DNA from: Paenibacillus sp. GP183
Lineage (GTDB): Bacteria > Bacillota > Bacilli > Paenibacillales > NBRC-103111
Direction: 5' to 3'
Assembly (NCBI RefSeq): GCF_900104695.1
Contig: NZ_FNSW01000002.1
Span: 62,001-126,000, forward strand
Length of the DNA: 64,000 bases
In this document: piece by piece, positions 35,252-44,777 of the stretch
Position numbering within the stretch: position 1 is the stretch's first letter
How the letters are laid out: each line of letters starts with the position of its first letter
Made by a program: the position numbers and the translations under genes
Notes under the pieces: generated by a model
Seen by the model: only the letters and a program-made list of their open reading frames with translations
Databases searched by the model: none
Told to the model about the DNA's origin: nothing

Positions 35252-35700
35252 TTTTTTTATGTGCTTCTGATATTAACGACCACTTTTGTTTTTGTGGTTA
35301 TTAGTAGTAGCGATGAAGATAGAACGGAATCATATGTCTCAATCGCGCGGCTAATGTATAAGTCAAACTTTTCATTTAGATCGGTGGAGTAATTCCTCTT
35401 TCTCTGTCCCAACATTTACTAATAGAAATTAAAATGGGTCTATGATATAAATCGTATGGACACTGATCTTCAATCTTAATTGAACATTAGTATGTAGGTC
35501 TTTTTCTTTTATTGGATCTAAATATTATTTGGATTCCCCCCTTTTAATACTATTAAACCTGAAATATTCATGGAGCCCTAAGCTACTTAGTTGAATTGGG
35601 GAAATAAAGATAAAAATTCTCACGATATCATTCCTATCTGTGTTTAAGAGATAGCAGAGAGTGGATCTTTTAAGCGGTTATCGAGAAAATGAGCAACATT
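35252..35700. other. Intergenic, no gene seen
   Basis: AT-rich stretch between the truncated kinase-like gene and the IS1380 element. I see no open frame with a ribosome site, no hairpin of note and no repeat copy. Confidence 0.4.
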
Positions 35701-35782
35701 CCTTCTTAGTGGTGTGGAAATGGACGCACTTGCCCGTTACGCCGGAGTACTACTTTTGGATTTTGTCAGTCAAATCCAGCCA

Positions 35783-37099
35783 TCAACCGAACCGAGGCAA
35801 GCATTGGATATTGTTCAAGGTTTCAAGGAATGGCTCACGATAAATACAGGAACTGCACAATTTCCATGTCCAGTAGCGGCCGGAATAGATCAATTTCCCC
35901 GCAATTTTAATCAGTTTGGTTCGCAGCGTTTCCATACGACTTGGCTTGAGTCTCTCGGGTAAACACAACCTGCGAAACCAATTGTTGAAGTTATATGCCA
36001 ACATCGCCAATTGTAATTTAACGGCATTGGTTTCGAATGCAGTGCTACTCATCTTATGGCAAGCAAAGCCGTTCTTCGCTTCCTTGATGAAATTCTCCAT
36101 GTGACCTCGTTGAAAGTAAAAGCGAATGACGTTACGTGCTTGCAAAGTCATGTTCGTAGCAATAAAGGTGAATTGAAAAATCAACTCTCCTGCTGGCCGT
36201 TCCATCTTAACGATTACACGACGCGCACAATTCCAAGATTTCGCCTTGTATTGGATTTCACGGTAGTGTACTTGTCTCTCATGTAGCTTTTGGGGATTAA
36301 GCACTTGGTCTGCCATCTCTTGTGCAGCAGATTGCAGACGGGCATTGGCTTTCAGACGGATCGCGTATTTATGCCCCTTCGTTTCGGCAAAGTCAAACAA
36401 TCCCGGAACGGCAAAGCCGCTGTCCCCGCGAAAGACAAGTAAGGCCTTCGGTGCCCAAAATTGATAACGTTTCAGGATAGGCCCCATAAATCGTACAACC
36501 TGGCGGGAAGTGTACACGTTGCCGGCACGAAGTTCCGCCCGTAAACAGTCACCAGTCAATCCATCAAAGCAAAACAGCGGATGGAATCCGGTTTGTGCGT
36601 AGTGATGATTATAGTTCGCTCCATGTTGCTTACCTGAGGTAGCAAAGCCGGAGGAATCCAAATCTAACACAAACTGATCACGTGTCTCGATTGCATATGC
36701 CCGGCCCTGTAGCATTTCATTGATGTTCTCCAACGATTTGGCGGTCGCGATATTCGCCTTTTCATTAAAGCGAGAGATTGTCGGCTGAGAAGCCAGCCGT
36801 TCTTTTGCTAACAAGGCGGTCAACAACGGTTCGTGAGACAAGTCATCTGCATGATCATCGGTATGGTAGCCACACAGATGCTGATAGATCTTCTGGAGCA
36901 CAACATCTGAATTGGAATGATCCCGATGATGAACGGGATCGTGTACAACGAGTAATTGCTTAACGGTCTGAGTAAGACCAAGTTTGTGGTCGAATTCTTT
37001 ATATAGAAGTAGGCCAGCGTCCGAAGTCAGATCGCCGCCTTCAAAATTCACTTTCATTCGGGGGTTGAAGTTCATGCCGTACTCTTGTAAACTTGACAT
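35783..37099 (-). CDS. IS1380-family transposase
   Basis: 438 residues from ATG 37099 behind AAAGGAGACTCTTCT; longer in-frame starts up to 37225 lack ribosome sites. DDE-type motifs: LDLDSSGFATSGKQHGANYN (first Asp), LVFRGDSGFAVPGLFDFAE (second Asp) and FYFQRGHMENFIKEAKNGF (Glu). The N-terminal pattern FEGGDLTSDAGLLLYKEFD is diagnostic of the family. It is an intact cut-and-paste transposase. The element ends (about 35.70 and 37.25 kb) were not resolved because I could not pair the terminal inverted repeats with confidence. Confidence 0.92.
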   Translation of the reverse strand: MSSLQEYGMNFNPRMKVNFEGGDLTSDAGLLLYKEFDHKLGLTQTVKQLLVVHDPVHHRDHSNSDVVLQKIYQHLCGYHTDDHADDLSHEPLLTALLAKERLASQPTISRFNEKANIATAKSLENINEMLQGRAYAIETRDQFVLDLDSSGFATSGKQHGANYNHHYAQTGFHPLFCFDGLTGDCLRAELRAGNVYTSRQVVRFMGPILKRYQFWAPKALLVFRGDSGFAVPGLFDFAETKGHKYAIRLKANARLQSAAQEMADQVLNPQKLHERQVHYREIQYKAKSWNCARRVIVKMERPAGELIFQFTFIATNMTLQARNVIRFYFQRGHMENFIKEAKNGFACHKMSSTAFETNAVKLQLAMLAYNFNNWFRRLCLPERLKPSRMETLRTKLIKIAGKLIYSGRYWTWKLCSSCIYREPFLETLNNIQCLPRFG

Positions 37100-37259
37100 A
37101 GAAGAGTCTCCTTTGTAGTTTTGTTGTGTTTGGTCACCATCAACACTACCAAAGAATGGACTCTTTTTCCATGTTTTCGTTTCACTTTTTAAGTGACCCA
37201 TTAAATCGCTTAGATCCCTTGTCACTACTGCTTTTATAGCATTGTTAGTGAAGTGCTAT

Positions 37260-37772
37260 GAATATTTCAGGTTAAAGATTTAATCTTATAAATAAAAATC
37301 TATTAAAGATTATACCTATTACGAAAAACGTTATTCCTTATGGGATAAGGCTTACAGGATAAAATTATAAAAAGAAACAGAAAACGAAGCTAATCATTCC
37401 AACAGAAACAGACAAAACATTCATAGATTAAAAATAAAACAGACAGTATTCAGGAAACACAAAATAAAACAGACAATTGTTGTTTCATCGTTTTACATTA
37501 CTAAAAAAGAAGATATTATTGCACTTATCCACGGCTAACTTTCTGTTTTATTGTGATTTTTGTCTGTGGCCTTCTTTTTTCCACAAACCAATAGATAATA
37601 CTGTCCGTTTTTTGTTGAATACCGGACAGAACAAATCATGATCTGATTCTTTACATTGTTTAAAATCCGTTTGGAGAAATAAAAATAGTGTTGTCCTGGA
37701 GTGTTTGTTTGATTTGATAAGGAGTGGGTTATACTCGGAAGCATGGGGAACAGCCCTCTTTATTATGGATTC
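37260..37772. other. AT-rich non-coding region, origin-like
   Basis: It holds a DnaA-box-like site TTATCCACG at 37525-37533 (one mismatch to TTATCCACA). Several copies or near-copies of ATAAAACAGACA (about 37432, 37462, a variant near 37405) are present, with inverted ones at 37543 and 37558. It lies directly 3' of the second replication-like gene. It may be part of a replication origin or a second iteron set; no protein gene is supported. Confidence 0.4.
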
Positions 37773-39311
37773 TTAAAGAGAGCCGATGAGGCCATTTTGT
37801 ATGAAATTAAGGTGGAGGAAGTCCTCTAGTCGGAAGTTCGTTGGCGGATCCGCTTCGAGTTCCCAATGCGGAAGCTTTTCGACTTCATGATTAAGCCATT
37901 GTGCAACCGATGATGGGTCTTCAATCCGTAGTCTCCGTTCAGCTTCGACTTCGAGCGTTTGATACGAATATGGGCATTTCTGGAGATGAAAAGCCTGTTT
38001 CCGGATAGCTTCTATATTTAGCTTGCTATTTAATGAAAAGACCTTCGCATAGGATGCTGCACCGAATGCCGGCGCAATCCCATATTCTTTGAATAACCGG
38101 GGTGCAGCTGCTTTACACATTTTTCGAAAAGCAGTTTTGTCAATGCCGGTCATTCTTTCTGCAAATTGGGTAAATCGGGTTTGATGATCCTTGCGGTATG
38201 GAACAAGAAAGTTATAGATACCAGTTTCTTTCGTTATGGCCAGAAGTGTTGTCATTGCTTTGTCCTGTATTTCGTTCTTGATAAAATCAAGAATATTTTC
38301 AGGGAAGAAAACATATTCATTATAGATTTCCCGGATTCTGTTTAAGACAAATCGGATATAGGAATTGTTTTTATCTTTTAACATGCGAACCAGTTGAAAA
38401 AAACAATGACCATCTCGGAGAAGTTCAAATTCCCCGATCCCAAGCTCAGCAAGTATTGATTTCATATATCTCACAAGACGGCGATATCCAGTTTTGGCGG
38501 GAAGAACCTCGTGAAACTCTCCCTCTCCTGGAATGTACTTTATGATGAATTCGGGATTCACTTTAAAAACAGCTTTAAAACCGCCGATCACATTTTTCTT
38601 GATATCGCCTACAGTAAAAAGTGCATGTCCATTGTAAATTTTTTCACTGGTCAGTGCTTCAAGAATAGCTCGGATCTGATTAACCTGAGTTCTATGTACA
38701 AATTCAGATAGACCGTCCTTGAGATTCCATTGCATTTCATGATCATTATCCCCTTGTTTAGTTTGGGCGTAATAATATAGCTTTTGTCTGGCCAAAGGCA
38801 TGGAGGCGAAACTTTTGGTGAAGACCACAGGATGAAGCATGGCAAAACGACCGATCACACCAGTGTCAGGCTCATTGTAATGATTCAGAGTGTAATGTTC
38901 GGTTCCGTCAATTTCATCTTTATGTACTTCAATTAAGCCATGCTGAACGAACTTATCAAAGGCTGCATAGAATTGATCTTTACTGCAAGCAGCTTCTTTT
39001 TCAAACAGTTCTTGCAGTTTTCCATAGATGCGATGTTTAGTATTGGATTCTAACTTTGCACTGACATTAAAGCAGACTTGCACAGTGGTAGCCAGCTGCA
39101 GATCCGCTTTTGTTAGATGATTCTTTAACCGTCCAACCTTACTTCCCAGATACTGGCGGAACCTGTACTTTTGTTCTTTATCCGCATAATCAGCTTCAAT
39201 GGTATTGAACATAGCAAACATAAAACGGGAACTGATAACAACAGGTTTTGTTTGCAATCTCCCATTATTTAAAACAAATAAATCACTGCTCTTCCGTATG
39301 TAAGGCACCAA
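37773..39311 (-). CDS. Putative plasmid replication-associated protein, 512 residues
   Basis: It starts at TTG/GTG 39311/39308 behind AAAGGAGGTG. A soluble basic protein with winged-helix-like segments, for example ASMPLARQKLYYYAQTKQGD followed by LSEFVHRTQVNQIRAILEAL. This arrangement resembles plasmid initiators, but I do not recognise a named family. It is read away from the iteron array on the same strand as the initiator at 39951, with an AT-rich region carrying a DnaA-box-like site 3' of it. The function is inferred from context: replication, copy control or partition. Confidence 0.45.
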   Translation of the reverse strand: MVPYIRKSSDLFVLNNGRLQTKPVVISSRFMFAMFNTIEADYADKEQKYRFRQYLGSKVGRLKNHLTKADLQLATTVQVCFNVSAKLESNTKHRIYGKLQELFEKEAACSKDQFYAAFDKFVQHGLIEVHKDEIDGTEHYTLNHYNEPDTGVIGRFAMLHPVVFTKSFASMPLARQKLYYYAQTKQGDNDHEMQWNLKDGLSEFVHRTQVNQIRAILEALTSEKIYNGHALFTVGDIKKNVIGGFKAVFKVNPEFIIKYIPGEGEFHEVLPAKTGYRRLVRYMKSILAELGIGEFELLRDGHCFFQLVRMLKDKNNSYIRFVLNRIREIYNEYVFFPENILDFIKNEIQDKAMTTLLAITKETGIYNFLVPYRKDHQTRFTQFAERMTGIDKTAFRKMCKAAAPRLFKEYGIAPAFGAASYAKVFSLNSKLNIEAIRKQAFHLQKCPYSYQTLEVEAERRLRIEDPSSVAQWLNHEVEKLPHWELEADPPTNFRLEDFLHLNFIQNGLIGSL

Positions 39312-39369
39312 AAATTCACCTCCTTTCTTCGTAAAATTTATATGTAGTAATCTTGAAATTTCAATGGAA

Positions 39370-39612
39370 TCAGGCTATAATTAGTTTATTGGCAAAACAA
39401 AAGCAGACCTTCATATCTCCATTTTTTTGGAAATTTGAGGCGTGTGATTTTGAGATTCTTGGTGGGGACCGTAGGATCTCTGTATAAAGTGAGCGAAGTA
39501 GTGAAACACATTGTTCAAATGAAAGCTCCAGTGGTATGGGGCTTTTTTTCATGCAATAAAGATACTTCTTTCTCGCTCTTTCGACATTATCATGACATGT
39601 AAATTTAGGCAA
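39370..39612 (-). CDS. Possible small protein between iterons and the 512-residue gene
   Basis: 80 codons from TTG 39612 without a ribosome binding site, Cys- and Lys-rich (SFEQCVSLLRSLYTEILR). It could be a real small protein, but the region could equally be a leader or antisense control region of the replicon. Confidence 0.2.
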   Translation of the reverse strand: MPKFTCHDNVERARKKYLYCMKKSPIPLELSFEQCVSLLRSLYTEILRSPPRISKSHASNFQKNGDMKVCFCFANKLIIA

Positions 39613-39902
39613 TCATAGTATAAAGGCTAGGTTTGAATAGTATAAAGGCCCGAAATGAATAGTACAAAGGCTATATATCAATAGTACAAAGGATTAAATA
39701 GTATAAAGGCTAGTAATGAATAGTACAAAGGATAGAAGTAAATAGTATAAAGGCTAGTAATGAATAGTACAAAGGATTTTAATAGTACAAAGGATAGAAG
39801 TAAATAGTATAAAGGCTAGTATGGAATAGTATAAAGGATAACAATAGTACAAAGGCTTTTTTGAAATAGTAGAAAGGATAGAGAAGAATAGTACAAAGGC
39901 TG
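39612..39902. repeat. Iteron array (14 copies), plasmid-type origin
   Basis: Fourteen direct repeats of ATAGTAnAAAGG (mostly AATAGTATAAAGGC and AATAGTACAAAGGA) start at 39616, 39638, 39660, 39682, 39699, 39721, 39743, 39765, 39783, 39805, 39827, 39845, 39867 and 39889. Ten of the thirteen spacings are exactly 22 bases; the others are 17, 18 and 18. Two-helical-turn spacing and AT-richness are hallmarks of an iteron origin bound by a Rep protein. It lies directly 3' of the initiator-like gene at 39951. Confidence 0.88.
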
Positions 39903-39922
39903 TTTATTTAAATAAAAAATTA

Positions 39923-39953
39923 AAAAAAAGCCTTTTTTAGAGGCTTTTTTTTA
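39923..39953 (-). terminator. Terminator of the initiator-like gene
   Basis: On the minus strand AAAGCCTCT, AAAAA, AGGCTTT is followed by a T-run. It overlaps the stop codon region. Confidence 0.7.
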
Positions 39954-41123
39954 AACGATTGATAAAAGGGGAATTCCCTCTGTATGTTGTCGGTATTGTA
40001 ACTCAGTAGGAACAAAGCAAATAGATCTGTTTGTCCTGCCTTCTTTAATAACGGTATATGATTCGATTACATTAAAATCAACGAGCTCATCGAATGCATC
40101 GAGTAATAATCTGGTTGCTTTGTAATGAGTATTCGCTCGTATCCCTAAATGTTCAATTAATGTATCGATTTCAATTACCCTTACGTTTTCGGGAAGCTTA
40201 CTGATTACATCGATATAAAGATTTTTGGATGTATCATTAGCTAAGTCATTAAATAAAGCCATGTTAATGGTTATATAGTGGCCAGCAGCTAGACTATCGT
40301 GAATGTAGTTGCTTAGCTCTATTGTCGCTGTAAGATTTTTAGGATCGATAACAGCATCTTGAATCGGATGATGAATATGTGTTTTAGTGAAGGTTTTCCG
40401 GTTAGGGTCGAAGTATTCCTCCATAATGATTTCTGTTCGTGCTAGGGTTTGTAAACTTTCTGTAATTAAAGGATATTCTCCTGAATTGAGATCAGATTGT
40501 GAAGCAGTTAATAGTTCCCGGTAAGTAACCTTAAAACTTTGATTTTTCCCTTTATCGTTCCACAGCTTAAGAAGACTTATAAACATCTTGGTGTCATAGG
40601 TGGACAAAAGGTTCCCATATCGGTTTCGGTAAAATAATTTTCGAAAACCATTTTTCTCGAATTCGATAATACCATCTTCAGTTCGGATTTTTTTATAATT
40701 TGCTGAGCCTTTAGCTGGTAATCCAGTATTAAACATAACACCATGCTCAATAATATTTCTTTCCACTGGGTGAGTAAATTTTTTGTGGTATTCACGTTTG
40801 TCTTCAATTGCTTTAGTCACAATATCGAGCTTCATTTTTATGATCTTCTCGGCTAATTCTGTTTCGGAGTCGATTTCCATGCCTTTTCGTTTATCGGACA
40901 ACACCTCTTCAGATAATGTAATGCGCTCATCAGCGATGTTGGTTCTGACTCGATTGAGATCGGATAATTTAAAATTAAATATTAATTTGGTTACCTTTTC
41001 TATTTCCTTTTCCATTTCGGAATTAAGGATATACTCATTGTTATAGGTTTCACTTAAACGTTTTTTTCTTTCAACGAGTATTGGTCCGTGCTTATCAAGT
41101 AAATTACTTATTTTTTTGCTCAA
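39951..41123 (-). CDS. Iteron-type plasmid replication initiator (Rep)
   Basis: About 390 residues. TTG 41123 is preferred, 8 bases after AAAGGTGG; GTG 41135 overlaps that site. An N-terminal helical region with many charged residues is followed by two winged-helix-like halves. The first is DTKMFISLLKLWNDKGKNQSFKVTY followed by RELLTASQSD, as in plasmid RepA/TrfA-like initiators. The second is around IDTLIEHLGIRANTHYKATRL. The adjacent 14-copy iteron array makes an initiator role likely. It should bind the iterons, melt the origin and set copy number. Identification is by pattern and context, not by a database match. Confidence 0.65.
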   Translation of the reverse strand: MSKKISNLLDKHGPILVERKKRLSETYNNEYILNSEMEKEIEKVTKLIFNFKLSDLNRVRTNIADERITLSEEVLSDKRKGMEIDSETELAEKIIKMKLDIVTKAIEDKREYHKKFTHPVERNIIEHGVMFNTGLPAKGSANYKKIRTEDGIIEFEKNGFRKLFYRNRYGNLLSTYDTKMFISLLKLWNDKGKNQSFKVTYRELLTASQSDLNSGEYPLITESLQTLARTEIIMEEYFDPNRKTFTKTHIHHPIQDAVIDPKNLTATIELSNYIHDSLAAGHYITINMALFNDLANDTSKNLYIDVISKLPENVRVIEIDTLIEHLGIRANTHYKATRLLLDAFDELVDFNVIESYTVIKEGRTNRSICFVPTELQYRQHTEGIPLLSIV

Positions 41124-41176
41124 TTTTGGCACCACCTTTAACTAGTCTCCCTTCTATTGTATAGTCTAAATGCCCA

Positions 41177-41356
41177 CTAGTCTAGTGAGAGATTCATTCT
41201 GATTTGTAGAAATTGTAAGATTAATTGTTCCAGATCATGAGATGTTTGCAGCATTTCCTTGTGTTGAAAGTTAAATTTATATTTGATCGCAAGTAGATTA
41301 AGCTCTTCGCGAGTTTTTTCAATTTTAGCTTGTAGTTGAATATGTTCTTGTTTCAT
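41177..41356 (-). CDS. Spo0E-like aspartyl-phosphate phosphatase
   Basis: 59 residues from ATG 41356 with GGAG 9 bases upstream. Two helices in the Spo0E pattern: IEKTREELNLLAIKYKFNF and LQTSHDLEQLILQFL, the latter matching the SQxLDxLI signature (here TSHDLEQLI). Family members dephosphorylate Spo0A-P and delay sporulation. Plasmid- and phage-borne copies are common in Bacillales. The first signature residue is Thr rather than Ser, a small departure. Confidence 0.65.
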   Translation of the reverse strand: MKQEHIQLQAKIEKTREELNLLAIKYKFNFQHKEMLQTSHDLEQLILQFLQIRMNLSLD

Positions 41357-41567
41357 AACATCCAGCTCCCTATCGTTACACCGAGATTTTCATACTCATA
41401 TTTACATAGGAAGGTTCTAGAGAAAGTAAATCCCCTCTAATAGATTGAAGTGACAAGTATCAAATAGTTTTTTTCTCGCATGGAAGAAAGTAAATACAGG
41501 CTTCAGTTATACTGTAATTGTCTAGATTCAAACAATATAGCGTTCAAATAATTTCCTCCTAAAAGAA

Positions 41568-41614
41568 AAAGACGCAAAATTAACACCTCAAAAGAGGTTT
41601 AATTTTGCGTCTTT
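41568..41614. terminator. Strong bidirectional terminator
   Basis: A near-perfect palindrome: AAAGACGCAAAATTAA, CACCTC, loop AAAA, GAGG, TTTAATTTTGCGTCTTT. It is the strongest hairpin of the replicon region and insulates it from the genes to the right. Confidence 0.85.
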
Positions 41615-42164
41615 CGCCCTAATATGACAATGTTTGGCATCTAAGTCAATTGTAACTTAACTGGAAGAAAATGAAAAGGTAAGTAAATTAGAATTTTTTG
41701 TGATCGATTGTTGTGTAAGAGTTTTTTCGAAACTGTACCTCCTAGTAAGTCGGTAATCTCACTGTTCGATTTGACCCGTTGAGGAGGAATAAATGTCCGG
41801 GTTATTATTACATTTGAAATAAGCGCCGTTAGGTTTGATTCTAGGCATGATTACTGGGCATCTTGGAAGCTTTCTCGGGTCGGATGCGTTATTTGATTTA
41901 TTCCGGGGTAATGATCGAGATATATGTAAAGATCTTGGCATGGAAAAAAGCCGGTTTTGCAACCAGCTTTCTAAACGGTCAGATATTTAATTATTAATTT
42001 CGGTCTATAAATGCGAAAAAAGCCCCGTTTACACAGCAGCTTTTTTCAACCCGTGATTTCGCGTTTCCGCGAATATAACCTGTAGCTATATATTACCATG
42101 TATTTAACCATATTTCAACACTTATCACCATGTTTCAATAGACTTCACCACATAAAATGAACCT
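41615..42164. other. Non-coding stretch with two hairpins
   Basis: Hairpins AAAGCCGGTT / AACCAGCTTT (41945-41970) and AAAAAAGC / GCTTTTTT (42016-42046) are probable terminators. A GAGGAGG site at about 41781 precedes only a 9-codon frame (MSGLLLHLK). I see no supported gene. Confidence 0.4.
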
Positions 42165-42974
42165 TTAAGATTTGGATAAATCAATTTCCAGCGAAGCAGC
42201 TACTTCATCAAGCACTTGGCTGCTTACACCTGCTTGCTCGCGTAACAACTGAAACAAATGCTGAAATTTTTCTAATTTTACCTGCAGCTGTAATTTCTCT
42301 GCATCCTCATTTCCAACTTTATCTTCTAAAATCCGGATCTCTGCATTTTTTTTCATCAGCTCATTTTCAAGCATAGCCACTTCATAGAGATGATCAATCA
42401 AAATGACATGATAGCTTGGAAATTGACTCATGAGATATTCATCTATATCCTTCATCAGCGTGGGGTTTGTTACAGTTCCGACAGAAAGCGTTATCCGCTT
42501 CTTATCGATCCAGCGGATCCCATGAAGCTGTATGCGGGTTTCCTTAGAGAAACCATCGGCTATACTTGCATCCATTTCATCCGGATATTTCTGTTTGTGG
42601 GGCTTTGCTGAAGTACAAGGAGCAACCAGGATCGAAGTAAAGTCATTTACAAGAACAACACAGGGATGCTCATACTGAGGTTCAGAACCAAAGTTAGCCC
42701 CTCCTAAGTCTGCCATTACAATATCACCATATGTATATGCCTTTGTTACTTTGGGTTGGGATAAACTCAATAACCACCGATCATGAAAGATAATCCAATG
42801 GCCTAGATTAAAGATACTCTCTTGTTGAACTCGATCCATTATATTCCACATTTTTAATTTCCATTGTTCGAAAACGATTATGCTCCCACTTGCAGGTTGT
42901 GTTTTTGCGTGGGGTAGTTTGGTTTCAGTTTTAATATCCCTTCGGTTAATTCTGAACAACGTACAGACCTCCAA
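42165..42974 (-). CDS. MazF/PemK-like protein with C-terminal coiled coil
   Basis: Up to 269 residues; the start is uncertain. In-frame ATGs at 42851 and 42839 lie closer to the conserved part, and no clear ribosome site was found. The middle carries the PemK/MazF beta-barrel pattern: YTYGDIVMADLGGANFGSEP, HPCVVLVND, ILVAPCTSA and a conserved-type GIRWIDKKRITLSVGTV. A C-terminal coiled coil (MLENELMKKNAEIRILEDKV, then LQLQVKLEKFQHLFQLLREQ) is not part of simple MazF toxins. No small antitoxin gene was found next to it. It may be a solitary RNase-like toxin, or a regulator using this fold. Its position beside the replicon fits a maintenance role. Confidence 0.6.
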   Translation of the reverse strand: MEVCTLFRINRRDIKTETKLPHAKTQPASGSIIVFEQWKLKMWNIMDRVQQESIFNLGHWIIFHDRWLLSLSQPKVTKAYTYGDIVMADLGGANFGSEPQYEHPCVVLVNDFTSILVAPCTSAKPHKQKYPDEMDASIADGFSKETRIQLHGIRWIDKKRITLSVGTVTNPTLMKDIDEYLMSQFPSYHVILIDHLYEVAMLENELMKKNAEIRILEDKVGNEDAEKLQLQVKLEKFQHLFQLLREQAGVSSQVLDEVAASLEIDLSKS

Positions 42975-43390
42975 ATAATTGATATTGTAGCGACTAGGTA
43001 GTTTGCAATTGTTCTGATCTTTATTGAATCTTCTATTATGCTTTCTGCAGGAAGTGGTTGTTTCACTTTATTTATAATTCTATCACAGCTGTGATGTGGG
43101 AAAATAAAGTTCTTTCATCAGGTTGTTGAGTTAATGCAGTTTCACATGTTCTTGGCTTACCAGAACTCGATGAAGTTCATAAGCTCCTGAACAGAGCCGT
43201 TGTTTGAGAACTCCCCTCTGTCCGTAGTCCTAAAGGCGCGACAAAAAAACATTGGCGTTTTTTTAAAAATCCCAACTTTACGGGTTCTGAATTCTCTAAT
43301 GTTGTTGTGTCATCGGACACTTTCCTGTATGTTCCATTGCATTTGTTGTATAATAATAGTCAATCGTTTCTCAAAGGATGGTGTTCGATT

Positions 43391-44566
43391 ATGATCAATC
43401 TGCGGTCTCCTGAGTTTTTATTAAATCCTTATCCCGTTTATGAGATGTACAGAAAAAATCAGCCCGTAGCGTACATGGAGCCGCTTCAATTATGGTCGGT
43501 GTTTACGTATGATCATGTCAAAACAGTACTGTCCGACCATGCCCGTTTCTCCTCAAGACCGATCGCGGCTGCAAAGGATTCTCAACCACCGGAACAGCAG
43601 CTAGAGGGTTTCAGCTTGATTACTAACGATCCTCCAAAACATACCGACTTGCGTTCTTTAGTAAATCGTGCATTTACTCCAAAAGCCGTCTCCGCTCTTG
43701 AACCGAGAATTGAACAGATTGCGAACGAACTGCTCGAAGGAATCGCCAGTTCTGGCGAGCTCGATCTAATCAGGGATTTTGCTTATCCGCTTCCGGTCAT
43801 TGTGATTGCGGAATTGCTTGGGGTGCCTGCTGTAGACCGTGATCGCTTTAAGGAATGGTCCGATGAAATCGTTGCCGGCGCCGACGCCATAATCGGGGGC
43901 GGCCGATCAGAATCTCATAAGGCTCATATGGAAATGAACGAATACTTTAAAGACATTATAGCTCAGCGTAGGATCCACCCACAGAATGACCTGGTCAGCG
44001 CGTTGCTGTCGGCGGAAGAAGGGTCTTCTCATCTTTCGGAATCGGACATATTGTCTTTTTGTAGGCTGCTGCTGGTTGCCGGAAATGAGACGACCACTAA
44101 TCTCATCGGTAATGCCGTCCTTGCTTTTTTAGAGCATCCGAATGAGTGGGACAAACTTCTAGCCCACCCGGAAATGCTCTCTAATGCCATTGAAGAAGTG
44201 CTCCGTTTTCGTTCTCCTGTGCAGGCCATGTTCCGTACCACCAAACAGGATGTACAGATTGGAGGTCAAACGATTCCGCAAGATACCCGGGTCATTGCAT
44301 GGATTGGCTCAGCCAACCGGGACGAAGCGAAGTTTGACGACCCTGCTCGCTTTGATATATCCAGGGAACCCAACCCGCACTTGGCCTTCGGCCAAGGTAT
44401 CCACTTCTGTCTTGGGGCACCGCTCGCCCGTTTGGAGGCCAAAGTCGCACTAACTGCGGTCATGAATCGATTGCCTGAGCTTGCCAGACGAAACGCTGAG
44501 CCGTTGGAGCCAGCGCGCGGATTTATTGTACACGGTGTCAAAAGCTTGCCGCTTCGTTTCTCATAA
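43391..44566 (+). CDS. Cytochrome P450 (CYP107-like class)
   Basis: 391 residues from ATG 43391 behind AAAGGATGGTGTTCG; the longer frame from 43307 lacks a ribosome site. All key P450 elements are present: I-helix AGNETTTN (oxygen activation), EEVLRFRSPVQ with the E-x-x-R pair, and the heme loop FGQGIHFCLGAPLAR with the cysteine ligand near residue 340. It is a soluble bacterial monooxygenase that needs a ferredoxin partner, not encoded nearby. The substrate is unknown; relatives act on fatty acids or polyketides. Monocistronic with its own terminator. Confidence 0.92.
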   Translation: MINLRSPEFLLNPYPVYEMYRKNQPVAYMEPLQLWSVFTYDHVKTVLSDHARFSSRPIAAAKDSQPPEQQLEGFSLITNDPPKHTDLRSLVNRAFTPKAVSALEPRIEQIANELLEGIASSGELDLIRDFAYPLPVIVIAELLGVPAVDRDRFKEWSDEIVAGADAIIGGGRSESHKAHMEMNEYFKDIIAQRRIHPQNDLVSALLSAEEGSSHLSESDILSFCRLLLVAGNETTTNLIGNAVLAFLEHPNEWDKLLAHPEMLSNAIEEVLRFRSPVQAMFRTTKQDVQIGGQTIPQDTRVIAWIGSANRDEAKFDDPARFDISREPNPHLAFGQGIHFCLGAPLARLEAKVALTAVMNRLPELARRNAEPLEPARGFIVHGVKSLPLRFS

Positions 44567-44662
44567 GGAAATCACAAAACCAATTCATGTTATATGGCTC
44601 AATAAGATAAACGCTGTTTGTTGGCTGTATCCCATGCCCATCAAACTAATATTTTCGAATTA

Positions 44663-44722
44663 CCCCAAAACGAAAAAGGCTATCCTTTATTTACAAAAGG
44701 AATAGCTTTTTTTGTTTTGGGG
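44663..44722 (+). terminator. Terminator of the P450 gene
   Basis: A long near-perfect inverted repeat: CCCCAAAACGAAAAAGGCTA, TCCTTT, loop, AAAGGA, ATAGCTTTTTTTGTTTTGGGG in pieces. It lies about 100 bases after the stop. Confidence 0.85.
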
Positions 44723-44777
44723 AATGTAATAATTTTTTAGCTTGATTGCTAAGTGGCTATACTCCTTAAACGTTAAA

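Noticed and set aside
35716-35745. TTGCCCGTTACGCC near the left end of the IS1380 element, similar to box B
   Set aside because: Only the short CCCGTTA core matches, no stem or box A follows, and it is probably part of the insertion sequence itself.
39616-39902. Iteron array considered as a CRISPR array
   Set aside because: Units are about 13 bases with 4-9 base spacers, no cas genes are near, and the phasing is helical.
41759-41962. Minus-strand frame of 67 codons with several Cys and Pro residues
   Set aside because: No ribosome site and no recognisable family; it lies in a hairpin-rich non-coding stretch.
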